Source: Sinohyriopsis cumingii (Eukaryota > Mollusca > Bivalvia > Unionida > Unionidae). Taken from it: 64,000 nucleotides of DNA. A program made the translations under genes and the position numbers. Under the pieces are notes generated by a model. The model was not told where the DNA came from, made no database searches, and saw nothing but the letters and a program-made list of their open reading frames with translations. This document shows, piece after piece, positions 23,843-34,844 of this stretch (its first letter is position 1; each line of letters begins with the position of its first letter). The stretch is from NCBI GenBank assembly GCA_028554795.2, contig CM068839.1, forward strand, positions 39,957,006 to 40,021,005. The letters are read 5' to 3'.

Positions 23843-24200
23843 AAACCCAAAGGCCCTTTTCAGGGCCCCCATATTTCTCGAAAAGAGATAGCCTTTGAAT
23901 TGCCTACCCCTTTTTAAAATTTAAAAAAAAATCCCATGTTAAATTCCCCTTGTACGTAAAGTGACCCACGATTTATTCCCATGTTAAATTCCCCTTGTAC
24001 GTATAGTATCCCACGATTTATTCCCATGTTAATTCCCCTTGTACGTATATGTTCCCACGATTTATTCCCATGTTAATTCCCCTTGTACGTATATGTTCCC
24101 ACGATTTTTCGCCATGTTAAATTTCCATTGTACGTATATGTTCCCAAGGGGGTCTGTAATGCTAATTCCCATTGTACGTAAAGTATCCCCCTTCACTACT
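23843..24200 (-). repeat. Right terminal inverted repeat
   Basis: Reverse complement of 3831-4189, 358 bp, ending in CT at the CACAGA duplication. It carries the mirrored 44-bp repeat array and, at its inner edge, the histone-type hairpin that ends the last gene. Confidence 0.97.
23852..23889 (+). terminator. Histone-type 3' stem-loop in right TIR
   Basis: CCAAA is followed by GGCCCT-TTTC-AGGGCC (23852-23867), CCCCA in place of ACCCA, and CTCGAAAAGAGAT from about 23877. The 5' flank CCAAA is the full histone consensus. The hairpin starts 57 bp past the stop at 23795. Confidence 0.8.
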
Positions 24201-24206
24201 CACAGA
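24201..24206. repeat. Target-site duplication, right copy (CACAGA)
   Basis: Same six bases as 3825-3830, directly outside the right TIR. Confidence 0.95.
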
Positions 24207-24209
24207 TAT

Positions 24210-24355
24210 GTTATTGAGTTCCGAGGCAATGGGAGTAAAGTGCTTTGCTCAAAGAGACACTACAGTAGTTGACCCTGGCTAATCCGATAGTTGGATTCAA
24301 ACCTGCACCCGTTCGACTGTAAGGCACGCTAACTACGGAGTCACCGCATGTTCCG
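24210..24355 (-). mobile_element. tRNA-related SINE fragment
   Basis: On the minus strand a weak A-box (CGTAGTTAGCGTGCC) is followed by a B-box-like GGTTTGAATCC and a body containing GAGCAAAGCACTTTACTCCC, a pattern common in SINEs. The Polinton inserted next to it. No clear ends were found. Confidence 0.45.
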
Positions 24356-24987
24356 TAAATTACAGAAGCCTCTGATATTAATGTGTATGAAAACATTATC
24401 AGGTCTGAAAGATATAGTAGTAACATACCGACTTCGCATCTCTGTGCTCAAATGTTCTATTTCAGGCGCCACAAAGGAGGAGAGTACATTGCTGACCTAT
24501 CCACTGTCCATTTCTGCTGTTATCATGGATTATTTCCACCGAAATGACCACATGATAACAACATAGGTGCTGTTAAAGGCAATCAGTATGTGCAGAGGAG
24601 GACAACTACCAAGCCCAGCCAGCTCGGACTAGTATAAATAATTGCTTGGCATGCAATATATCATGTAAGAACAATAAACTGACATATACAATTATACAAC
24701 ATCCTAGTTTCAATATCATTTGTTGCAAATCACCATTGTCATGACAGTAGGTCAATATTTACACTGGTCGCCCATGAAGTCTACCAGCTGCATTAAATCG
24801 CTTTCTTATATATTGCTTTCCAAAGCCCCTCATGCATCTGCCAATGACTAAACTGTACGACGATAACGATAAACATTAGCTTTTACAGTGACACATAAAA
24901 TATCAATAGCTATTTATCCCAAATACCAACAAAAAAATGAAACTCAAACAATGTGTATATAAGTACTCTTATAAATAAGTGTCAGCT
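24356..24987. other. Intergenic DNA, no gene recognised
   Basis: Contains only short ORFs without protein signature. Confidence 0.5.
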
Positions 24988-24999
24988 CTTTCCCTACAT

Positions 25000-25254
25000 G
25001 GGGCCCCGAGTGGCCGAGTGGTCTAAAGCGCTCTCCGTTACGGATCACTGCCATCTCACCTCTGTCTGCGCCGGTTTGAGTCTCGGATTCAGCCAATGTT
25101 GGTGTGTGAGAAAGCTTGCCAGTAGCTTCTCGTGGGACGGTGGTTCTTTCTGAGGTTTTCCAGGGTTCTTCCTCAACCATTAATACTGGCCGCCATGTAT
25201 AGCCTATCGTGTGCTGAAAAATGGCGTTAAACCCCACAACAACAACAACAACAA
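25000..25254 (+). mobile_element. tRNA-derived SINE, family A, full length
   Basis: The head reads like tRNA (A-box TGGCCGAGTGGTC; B-box GGTTTGAGTCT). A conserved body follows with TATAGCCTATCGTGTGCTGA and an (AAC)n tail. It is flanked by the 12-bp duplication CTTTCCCTACAT (24988-24999 and 25255-25266). Six copies of this family occur in the window. Confidence 0.9.
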
Positions 25255-25331
25255 CTTTCCCTACATAAAAAAGCTGTAAAGAAAACATAAAACACGGCAT
25301 AATCACCGTCTCTGAGGTCTTATGCTACACT

Positions 25332-25342
25332 CAGGGCCGGCG

Positions 25343-25378
<36 letters not shown>

Positions 25379-25605
25379 CTGATTTCAGGGGGCGCATTTG
25401 TCCAAATCAACAACAGTTATGAAAAATAAATAAATAAATTTCAGTTTTATTGTGGGTCGTTTTTTATCCTGGTTTATTTCATACAGGGACAAATAATCGG
25501 GTAGATTCAGTCAGACCGAAACACCGAAATAGTACCGCCGGGGGGTGGGAGGGACGCCAGAATCTAACCTTGCCTAGGGCTCCAGATAGTCTGGCGCCGG
25601 CCCTG
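25332..25605. mobile_element. hAT-type MITE, 274 bp
   Basis: Ends CAGGGCCGGCGC / GCGCCGGCCCTG with the 8-bp duplication GCTACACT on both sides. The interior shares long stretches, in inverse orientation, with the copy at 30493-30947. No transposase ORF is present. Confidence 0.88.
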
Positions 25606-25749
25606 GCTACACTTATTTTAATATTCACGGTTAGTGACAATAGCAAGATTCAAAATAGCTAAATGGACTACCTTTGTCTAACGTATGCAATAATTAATAG
25701 AGCTTACCTGATCAGTTCGCAATTTTCTTAAAATTTATCATCGACTATT

Positions 25750-25821
25750 GTTGTTGTTGTAGGGTTTAACGCCATTTTTCAGCACACGATAGGCTATACA
25801 TGGCGGCCAGTATTAATGGTG
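25750..25821 (-). mobile_element. 5'-truncated family A SINE
   Basis: Only the 3' 70 bp and the (AAC)n tail remain, yet a perfect 11-bp duplication CATCGACTATT flanks it (25739-25749, 25822-25832). Truncation therefore happened at insertion, as in LINE-type target-primed integration. Confidence 0.88.
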
Positions 25822-26264
25822 CATCGACTATTGAACGACAATCTTGCCTTGCGGGAAGTGCTTCTCACGCACTAGAGGAAAAACATCGTACAATTACATT
25901 GGTACCCATACTTAAAAACAAGATTAAATATCACCCATTTATGTACATTTAGCTAATGTTAGGTACTTTTTCATTATCTTTACAGTGGTATTAAGAATGA
26001 AGGACTGATAATATCTGGAGGTATATAGTTTGGCGGATTAATATTTATAGAACTACATACAGTGAAATGAGGAAAAGAAGTGAAATATACACAAAGAAAT
26101 AAGCCATTTTAGCGTGCGTATTTCACTGATGTTTAGGAACTTACTTCACTATTGATGGTACCGACCACAACTGAACTTTCTAAATCGAAAGTTTGTTAAA
26201 CCATCGGGATGTGCATGTAATGCAATTCATGCGTCATGGTACTGTATCATTTTCGCTCGCCAAG

Positions 26265-26737
26265 GTTCCGATGTGATAACCCTATCTACACCTTGGCGTA
26301 TCGAGCCAATATGCATGGTCTGTAAATTTAATTGGATACGACGGCAACCCACCTCATCCAATCAAAATTAAGTTGTTCCAATTTGAACACTGCTCCTATG
26401 ACCGAGACAAGAGTACCACACAATCAGAATGTACTAAAAAAAAACAAATTTCCTTTACCGGTCCGCGTTTTCACAAATACCTTTCATTCAAATACACACG
26501 TAATGGCTCCCCTCTGGTACATAGTCATACTTTCGATGTTAAACTTCCTAAGTATACTTTTTAGGTTTGCTACCCACACCATTTCAGTCGATATCCAATG
26601 CACAACGCTGTTGGTTAGCTGGCATTACATATTAAGGGAGGCAACTCAAAAAATACAATAGAAGTCGCTAGGACAAAGCACCAATATATCTGTTCGATCC
26701 GCCAAGGTGTAGATAGGGTTATCATATCGGAACATCG
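26265..26737. repeat. Inverted repeat pair, possible MITE
   Basis: A stretch of about 45 bp including GATAACCCTATCTACACCTT (near 26275) recurs inverted near 26696-26737 with few differences. The 380 bp between has no ORF of note. A non-autonomous DNA transposon is likely; exact ends were not found. Confidence 0.6.
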
Positions 26738-27354
26738 GCTAGTAAAGATGGGTACTGTATTGACTGGAAGAAAGCCAATATTTTAGCTTCCATTACATGA
26801 TATTGTTATCTTTCCCGTATGCGCCGTACATAAGGCAAATGCCTACGCAAATTCTAATACTCGATGCATCTTGTTTAGTGTTCATGCAACACAATAATTA
26901 CAATGAATTAACTCAATTTTATCTCAGTGCCGTTATCTACTCTGCGTAAAATACAATTATCAATTTCCCACTTTCGGTCTATCTAAATACTATTTCTGCA
27001 AAACGGATTGCATTTGCACATTTAATTTACAGTTTGCTTGTTTTATAAAAAGTAAATGCAACATTTTCCACTTATTACGCAATATACTTGATATTTTGTT
27101 ATACAACAAGCACCCACCCTATGCAGCCTATTCACTTTATCAATAGCCATTACAAAATGATTTTGACCGCATAGTTTCATAGATTTTATGTTTTTGACCT
27201 TTCTCTTTTATTTTATAGTAGTCAAACAGAATTTTAACATATTTTATCTTGTATTCTTGCAAGTTACATTTAAGGGTTTATCTTCCTAACATATTTTGCC
27301 CATTTTTTATATATATAAAAATTTACTCATTCAACTTTTAATGCATTCAATTAG

Positions 27355-27461
27355 GAAATCAAAGACTTTGATGGTACGGTTATGCCTGCGCTCATAAATT
27401 TCCGGGCTTTCGTTCAAGCTGCTGCAGATAATTTAGATTTGAATGAAGAAACTCTAGATGG
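27355..27461 (+). other. Candidate host exon or transposon remnant
   Basis: An AG acceptor after a T-rich tract precedes 107 bases open in one frame (EIKDFDGTVMPALINF and following), ending at GTAAAT. The composition looks protein-coding, but I cannot name a family and no neighbouring exon was found. Confidence 0.2.
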
Positions 27462-27974
27462 GTAAATACACCGCCGCATGCTAAAAGCTTGTGCCGAAGG
27501 CAACATGAAAAGAGTGCTGGTAATATGGACACCGATGTACGCTGTGACAGGAAAACATAGCGAAGGTCCTTAAAACATTCTGAGGTTGGACAAAATGTAT
27601 TAGATTTAATGTGTCATGGACGGCTACTGTCATCACAATATTCACCAGGACTGGTGGCAACAGAGTGGTTCGTAGATGCTACTGTTGTTTAGCACGCCAT
27701 CATGTTTGACGCTGTTTGAATTTTGGCTTGATTGGGTCTGCAATATAGTTTTGGTGTGTAACTAGGATTAAAAAAAGCAGTTAGATGCAGGTTTCTCGAC
27801 AGATAATAAATGTATAACGAGAATTCCAAAGTAAACTATTATCGGATATTGCCTATCGATTCCAAAAACCAAAACAATTCAGCAGACTGTATTAATGACT
27901 GTATTCAGTCAGAATGATTTTGTCCTCACTCTTGACTAGGTTATCTGCTGTACGGCAAAAGAGACACGATAGAG

Positions 27975-28286
27975 CAGGGGTGGGCCAAGGGCTTTCATGC
28001 GGCCCGCCAAGGGTTTTCATGCGGCCTAGGAACAAATCATCATTCGCACTGACTCTGTTTATGTTACTCTGTTTATCAAATAAATGTGCTTCTTTTGAAA
28101 TTTAAGTTTAAGTTTTCAAATATTAACGACATATTAACAAATGAAAATTAATTAGATGTTATTTAGAAACACCTTTTGTTTTTGCTATTTCAAATATTAC
28201 TTATTTTACTTAATGAACTATGCGGCCCGCGACAAGGTGTAAATTTGTGTGTGCGGCACTTGCGCTGGAAAGTTTGCCCACCTCTG
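27975..28286. mobile_element. hAT-type MITE, decayed
   Basis: Ends CAGGGGTGGGC and GCCCACCTCTG are inverted copies. The flanking octamers CGATAGAG and CTATAGCG are imperfect. The interior has repeated ATGCGGCC words. Confidence 0.6.
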
Positions 28287-28623
28287 CTATAGCGGTATTA
28301 GAACGAGTGTGGTCATTCGATTCGGAAAGTTTCATTTTGGCTCTGGCGTTCCTTGAGCATTCAGAAGAACTCTGCACAAACGGTAGCTTGGATGATCTTC
28401 TTACGCAAGCTGACGTATATGAAGACAGTCAGTTTTTTGGGAAGTCATACGTCACTTCATGTGACTTCCTTTGCAAGGTGGATTCAGAAACGCGAATCGC
28501 ATTCGGAGATTATTGAAAATAAAACCCTGTTAACATAACTCACTGATCAGCAATGCAGAAGATTTAACAATGAAGAAAATACGACTAACACCCATTCCTG
28601 CAAGTGTAACACTGGTCTAAAAC

Positions 28624-28980
28624 ATGGCCCATGCCTTTTACATGCGCAGTTTAATATCTGAAATGAGCATTAAGTCAAACACATGTAGATTTTTGGTGGA
28701 ACAGACAGGACTTGATTCAGAATCTTCTCCCCTACATACGAGGGACCTCTGGGAAATACATTTATCAGCCGTCAGTCAAATGATCCCAAGCTTCTTTGTT
28801 CTGGGCCGCGTAAATTATGTCAAATGGGTCATTATATAACTTGCTGGTATGCTTAGATTGGCAAAAACATCAACTGCAGTCTATGATGAATTTCTTGATG
28901 GACTCAATCGTTCAGACGATCAAAAAAGGCTTGTCTCAGGTATCGACTTACCTGGCATTTAACAAAGTGCAAACACAAAA
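28624..28980 (+). pseudogene. Degraded coding remnant, family unknown
   Basis: Two short adjoining open frames contain protein-like words (DLWEIHLSAVSQMIPSFFVL and then a Leu/Met-rich stretch), separated by a frame change near 28830. The style recalls a repetitive element-encoded protein, but I cannot assign it. The rest of 28287-30030 shows nothing else. Confidence 0.25.
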
Positions 28981-30043
28981 CGCAAGACCAATGAAGGTAT
29001 AGTGGGTTTCAGCGAGAAATTCGGATATTTCAGTCGGTGGTTTCTGACCGTCCATGAACGTCCAGCGCGCTGCAACCGATTGAATAAGTCAGCCTTCACC
29101 GTCGTCATGTCTATAAAAGGTAGCAAGTAGCTGCAGATTATGTTCAGAGGATCATCCAAATGACTGTTAATCAAATAACAAATCCTTTCGTGGTGAAAAG
29201 CACGTAGTTGTGAATAGTATAACTGGTTACTTGTACCGGAAGAAAGTGAAATGTGGAATATCTTAGATTCTGGCAAAACTGCAACGCTCACATCTGTGTT
29301 GAAACCAGGTTAAAAATGGAAATATGTATTTCTTTGATACATTGCACAAAATAAAATTAAAGACATCTGACACCCTCGTATGTGAAACTTTAGTACAATT
29401 ATGAAAATTGCTACACTGAATGCTGATACAGAAATATTCAGTAGAATATTTGCCGTTGCAAAGACATCAAAGTAGATCTTCTAAATGTCTTTCGATATGA
29501 ACTAGCCTTGGTACCGTACTACGTTGCATGTAGATGACACTCTCATTAAGGTTACAAAGATCACTACCTGCCGAGTTCGATAAAGTGTAGAATGTCAATG
29601 AAGGTTTAAACTTTGTGCAGAGGAGAGGACTGCATGGATTGTAGCTGGAATGGGTTATTATCCAAAACGATGGGAAACATTGGTACTTCAATGTTTGAGG
29701 AGCTTAGTGCGATGAACATTGTCGCAAAGCAGTTAGGTAATTAACATTGCAATCCCCTGGATGTTTGTGGGACATTCATTTGAGAATTGTCGAGAGTTAT
29801 ATTTGTGTACGAACTGAATTAAGAAACTTCATGATCATGTATCATCAGACACAATCTCCATCTTTTGAGAGAATGCGGTCTAGATAAGAAAATCTGACCA
29901 TACATTTTTAAGAATTTTACATGCTTTACTTTTATCTTTTATTTCATGTACCTTTTATAGAATATTTAAATCACGACCTTTGAACTTCCATCGTTTATTA
30001 CTTCATGTTTATGTTTTGTTGGAACGCCTAATCTTGTTAGAGA

Positions 30044-30376
30044 CCGCTCCGGTGGCCTAGTGGTTAGAGCGTACGCCTCGGATGCAGGCGGTCGGGGATT
30101 CGAACCTGGCCGAGTCATACCAAAGACATAAAAATGGTACCAACAGCTGTCTCGCTTAGCTTAGCCATAAGAGGTTAGTGTTGGGACTGGTCGGTCTGGT
30201 GTATGGATAATGTAACTGGGAGACATCATGCTACATGTCTGCGGCATGATGCCCCAGTGCTAGACATAATTATAAACTGCCACAATACAGACATCGTAGC
30301 GATATAAGTGCAAAATTGTTAAAACTACGTTAAATATCCAAATTACACACACACACACAAAAACACACACGCACTT
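30044..30376 (+). mobile_element. tRNA-derived SINE, family B
   Basis: A-box TGGCCTAGTGGTTAGAGCG and B-box GGGATTCGAACC are about 45 bp apart, followed by a conserved body (GACATCATGCTACATGTCTG) and a (CA)n-rich end. It is flanked by ATCTTG(T/C)TAGAGA (30031-30043 and 30377-30389). Confidence 0.85.
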
Positions 30377-30492
30377 ATCTTGCTAGAGATTTTTTTAAAT
30401 ACTGAATTCATCAATTTATATTCTTATAACTTTACTCTTTAATTGGCATCACATAGCCAGTATTGTGTTGATATGCTATTAAACCTACTACT

Positions 30493-30900
30493 CAGGGCCG
30501 GCGCCAGACTATCTGGCGCCCTAGGCAAAGTTAGATTCTGGCGCCCCCCCCCCCCCCCCCCCCCCCGTTTATACCATTAAAATAAGGAGTTACCCCCCAC
30601 AATTTGGTTTCCGCGGCAAACTGAAGGTTTCGTATAAACGTGATTCCACGGAAAAACTCGTGGCCTATAAAAACACGCGAACGTAATTATGTCCTGAAAG
30701 TTTCGTATACGCGCGATTTTCACTCACTCATTTTGCTTGTTCCGGTCAGCCTGGTGTTTCGGTCAGACTGAATCTACCCGATTATTTGTCCCTGCATGAA
30801 ATAAACCAGGATAAAAAACGACGCACAATAAAACTGAAATTTATTTATTTATTTTTCAAAACTGTTGTTGATTTGGAGAAATGCGCCCCCTTGAAATCAG

Positions 30901-30935
<35 letters not shown>

Positions 30936-30947
30936 ACGCCGGCCCTG
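30493..30947. mobile_element. hAT-type MITE, 455 bp, with poly-C tract
   Basis: Same CAGGGCCGGCGC ends as 25332-25605 and opposite internal orientation. The 8-bp duplication CTACTACT lies at 30485-30492 and 30948-30955. A long poly-C run sits near 30543-30566. Confidence 0.88.
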
Positions 30948-31009
30948 CTACTACTACTACTACTACCACTGCTGCCTCTTATGTTTCATACTACATGTTT
31001 ACTTTTGTT

Positions 31010-31266
31010 GTTGTTGTTGTTGTTGTTGTAGGGTTTAACGCCATTTTTCAGCACACGATAGGCTATACATGGCGGCCAGTATTAATGGTGGAGGAAGAAC
31101 CCGGGAAACCTCCCAGTAAGAACCACCGACCCACGAGAAGCTACTGGGAAGCTTTCTCACATACCCACATTGGCCGAATCCGAGACTCGAACCCACGCAG
31201 ACAGAGGTGAGATGGCAGTGATCCGTAACGGAGAGCGCTTTAGACCACTCGGCCACTCGGGGCCCC
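31010..31266 (-). mobile_element. tRNA-derived SINE, family A, full length
   Basis: Reverse-oriented full copy with (GTT)n at its left end. It is flanked by GTTTACTTTTGTT (30997-31009 and 31267-31279). Confidence 0.9.
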
Positions 31267-31279
31267 GTTTACTTTTGTT

Positions 31280-34200
31280 TGGAAGGGTTTATCCTTAATT
31301 TTATTTTACGTTGTTTGTTTTTTTTAAACAGTTTATAAATATTTTACGCCTAGCTTTGCAGCCAGCGACCGGGTGCTATTCACTCCAAGCTGGCCTCGAG
31401 TTGACATGTGATTCCAGACCATACACTTACTATGTATTGGCGAGAGTATGACTGAAATCACCTGGGTCGCCTTTGTATCAACATAGCCTTTGATATAGGT
31501 AACTGACACACCAGAGTCTCTGGCTTCCTGGTTCTGGTTGATTTCGGCCAGGTTCTTATCTATAGCGCCTCGCGGCTTCAATATAAAATCGTGTTATCTT
31601 CGGATATTACAAGTTCGCCCATGTTGAAGTCAACAAAAACACGGCTTACAAACATAAATGGCAAACCTGGTTAGATCCACATCAGGGCCATGTCGAATCT
31701 GAGTTATAGAGTCCATAAATGTTAATAGGCATTTCGTATTCTGTTAAGCGTATTTTCAAAGTAATAATGCAAACTTAACTAGTGTGGTGTCCATAAACGC
31801 TCGAGTGCACTCAACCAGAGCCGGATTATCCATAGGGCAAAGTGGGCAACGTGCCCATGGTCCCCGAGGCTAAAGGGGCCCCGTATAGTATCGTCAGATT
31901 TCACAGACAGTGTTGTTATTAGTACTGTAACCATATATATGGGCAAGGCAGGATAGCTATGGGCCCCTATGTTGGATGTGCCCAGGGTCCACAAAGGCCT
32001 TAATCCGGCCCTACACTCAACAAGATATTCATATATAGGCCTTTCATCACAGTTTGTAACTGCAGCATTGAATTAAACGGCGAAAACCACATAGTCCTCT
32101 TTGTAAATAGTCAAAAATGTAAAGTGTCGGTACACACTCGTATGAGTCAAATTATAATAGATGTCACGGACTTACCAGGTACGAGACCCAATGAGTACCA
32201 GGCCAGATGCTGTTGTCAAAATCCAGGATAACAATCCCGGTTTTCCTCGGACGGGGATTATTGATGCAAGTTCATTTCGCATACAAACACACTGGAAATG
32301 CTTGACTGACTTTGCCATAGCGAGTAAATCAAAACTGGTCAACGGATACACGAGAAGCTTCATTTCTATCTGTTGATGTTGATGGAAGTGTAACTGCTTG
32401 TTGAATCCTAAATGCTTTTGGTGGTGTTCGAGTTACTAAACGTCGTGGTCGATCTTTAATCGATTGAATCGCTTGCAATAACAGATTTTTCAACCGATCC
32501 GAAAAAACGATTTTGATTATATCAATAACTCGCATTGCAACTTGTCAGCAAACACCTCTGTGGCTTCTGTAAATAACACCGGACAACATCGCCAAGGTCA
32601 TTTTCATAATATGTCGCGTGAACAGCTTTTCTCGCGTAGTCAACACATACGGGTATTATACATGTCCACGTATGACTGTCATTTTATTTGATTGTCAGGT
32701 CGATCTCTAATGTAGTTATATCGTCAAGAGCTTCCATCAGAGATCTTCCACGTGCTAGTCCTTGTCTGCAAGAGTAAATCAAATGTATGTCATGGAAGAT
32801 ACACCGACGCCGAAAGATTAACCGACAAAGGATCACCCAGTTCCACAGATAGAAACCCAAACAGTATGTAACCCGAGAGGCTAAGCCTGCGGAAGCACCG
32901 CTTTTGTAACTACCACTGATGGCGTTACAATTTAAAGGAATCTGTATGGTTGAGGTAGTCCTAACAATTTCTCGCGCGACAGGATATCTATACCCCCAGG
33001 TCATACACTCAGAATTTGTTTGTTGAGGAAATCTCATTAATATTTTCATGCCAACATAGAAATGTTCTTAGCGACAACCTTGTCATGTCAACCGGGTACG
33101 GCGCAGTTTTAATGGAGATGACAGCTGATTATGGTATTCGCAATGAAACTTGTAAAGTCATTGCCAGTCTTTTAAAAAAAATCTCCACTGGGTCTCGTAT
33201 ATAATAAATTCCATGGCATAAGCGCCCATGGAAAGTTCAACAGTGTCCCAGATTACACCATCGTCTATCGAAACACGAAAAAGAGTTATTCGCGGGAAAA
33301 ACTCCGAACATCTGGGATCAAATATGAGGCCAGCTGTAATACACACGCAACAGCACTAGTGCAACCTCGTGTGTACGGGATTTCCCCGCGGTGATTGATT
33401 TAGAGAAATTCTCATCGAATTCTGGCTTCGTTGATGATATTGTAATCATCAGGATAACTCCCGGGGTTGTATTTACAACGACACACTGCATCGCGACAGA
33501 GTTCGGTCGAAATATGAAGTATTTCTAAGGAAAGCATGTTTCAATAGAAAGCGCTTAGAAACTCATTATCAGTGTCTCAATATACAACACTGATGTCTTC
33601 AAATTTGTCGTGGATCATCGTACGAATCGTACCTCGGGTATGTGTTATCGTTGGTGAGCAACCGCTGAGATATCGACTCAGCATCATTGATAACTTGTGG
33701 TGCGTTGTTGCTCGCACAAACTGACCCTATGAGTGTTTCCAGTCGATTCATTTACCTAGTGTTGGTCTACAGACATGCATTTTTACCCTACCATAAAACC
33801 TTTGGACTTCACGGAATCATTAAGTGTCCACGTTTGCGTACACGGCCAGAGAAACATGTTCCATGGTTGAGTGGTTCCTCCACCATTGGGGTGAGAACTT
33901 CTTCGGAGGCACGTTCATTGGCAGGGTCCCCAAAAATTAGACCAATGGATGTTTTGCAAACGTATTTTGAGTATGGGGGCAAAATTATTATACTGTTGAT
34001 TGCTTGGTCTTTTCGTCAACTAAGATTGGAAAGATGTTAAAAAGCCTCTCAAACTCAGACCACATACAGTAGTATCTGGCTGTTTTGTTTTGCTTCTTTG
34101 TAGTCCACTCCTTATATACATACGGGCCAATTATTATTGAAGTAAAATGGACGGTTATTCGTAACTCCAGCTAATGCTTTGTAATTCTTTGACATTGGGT

Positions 34201-34830
34201 ACTTTAGTGTCAAACCTTAAGACATTGTTGAATATCCCATATATACGTTTTGTGGTTAAATTGGTTAAGTTATATGCTTAGCTTTGATATGTAGTCGGTG
34301 GGTTGCTCCTTTAGAACACGCAAACGTGTCCCTCTGGCATCCTCTTATGGACCTTCCAACCTTTATTCAGTTATGCTAATTGTGCTGGTGACGTCTGATC
34401 ACACGAAGATCTTCTGTTTCCATCATCCCTGTAGTAGTTTCCGCGACATTTTGCGCTTTTTTCTGGCCATGGTTGAGCTTTCTTCTGTTGACTTGATCAG
34501 GGGTGTAAACGTTGTTGAAACCCCACTGTGAAGTCTTCCCCGATTGGTCGGCGGCACACCAAGTCCAGTGAATCTTTGCAAGACCAAGCACTACCACGAA
34601 ATATTATCAACATGTTTCAGTTTTCTCGGATTACTTTAGACACGTGTGCGTATGCTTGAGTCACACACAAACACACATGCATTATATCCTGTAATAGAAA
34701 TAATCATCTATCCTCTGTAGTGATGGTGTGCATACCTTCTCGGCGGCAGTAAGTAGTAAACAAACCTTTCGACCTAGCTGCAAAAACCAAAGATTTTTGC
34801 TTGATCCAGCATTTGACCAAATCACTGCAT
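31280..34830. other. Intergenic DNA, no recognised gene
   Basis: Apart from the MITE at 31816-32013, this stretch holds only scattered ORFs of 60-120 codons on both strands. The longest (32684-33049, minus, 121 aa) matches nothing I know. Some may be decayed exons or transposon pieces, but splice signals and domains are not evident. Confidence 0.4.
31816..32013. mobile_element. hAT-type MITE, 198 bp
   Basis: Inverted ends (CAGAGCCGGATTA and TAATCCGGCCCTA) with the 8-bp duplication CACTCAAC at 31808-31815 and 32014-32021. Confidence 0.85.
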
Positions 34831-34844
34831 GCTGAACCAGTATA

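Larger units (their letters stand above)
21691..23889 (+). repeat. Triplicated expression unit: promoter cassette, small gene, histone-type hairpin
   Basis: Promoter cassettes start at 21691, 22566 and 23373. Hairpins start at 22179, 23054 and 23852. The first two units are offset by exactly 875 bp at both landmarks. About 100 bp after hairpins 1 and 2 are nearly identical, including a backup AATAAA at 22259 and 23134. The pre-promoter word GGTCATGATCTAGGTAAGAT occurs at 22530 and 23337. The array arose by tandem duplication followed by divergence of the coding parts. Confidence 0.85.
3831..24200. mobile_element. Complete Polinton/Maverick (adintovirus-like) element, 20.4 kb
   Basis: The element is bounded by inverted repeats of about 359 bp starting AGTAGTGAAG and by a 6-bp duplication of CACAGA. 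It encodes the full diagnostic Polinton set: protein-primed PolB, retroviral-type integrase, packaging ATPase, adenain-like protease, and major and minor capsid proteins. It also carries pX/pVI-like virion proteins and host-derived-looking accessory genes (two BIR proteins, two F-box-like proteins). All recognised genes appear intronless. The TIRs differ by two substitutions and one homopolymer indel, so insertion was recent or the ends were homogenised. Only two lesions were seen in conserved genes: an in-frame TGA in the integrase and a frame change at A9 in the pX-like gene. Either could be a defect or programmed recoding. Confidence 0.98.
25614..27354. other. Repeat-bearing intergenic DNA
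   Basis: Holds the truncated SINE at 25750 and an inverted-repeat pair at 26265-26310 and 26693-26737. No convincing gene. Confidence 0.5.

Noticed and set aside
25001-25080. tRNA gene
   Set aside because: A- and B-boxes are present, but no cloverleaf closes and the same head occurs at repeated sites with target duplications, so it is a SINE.
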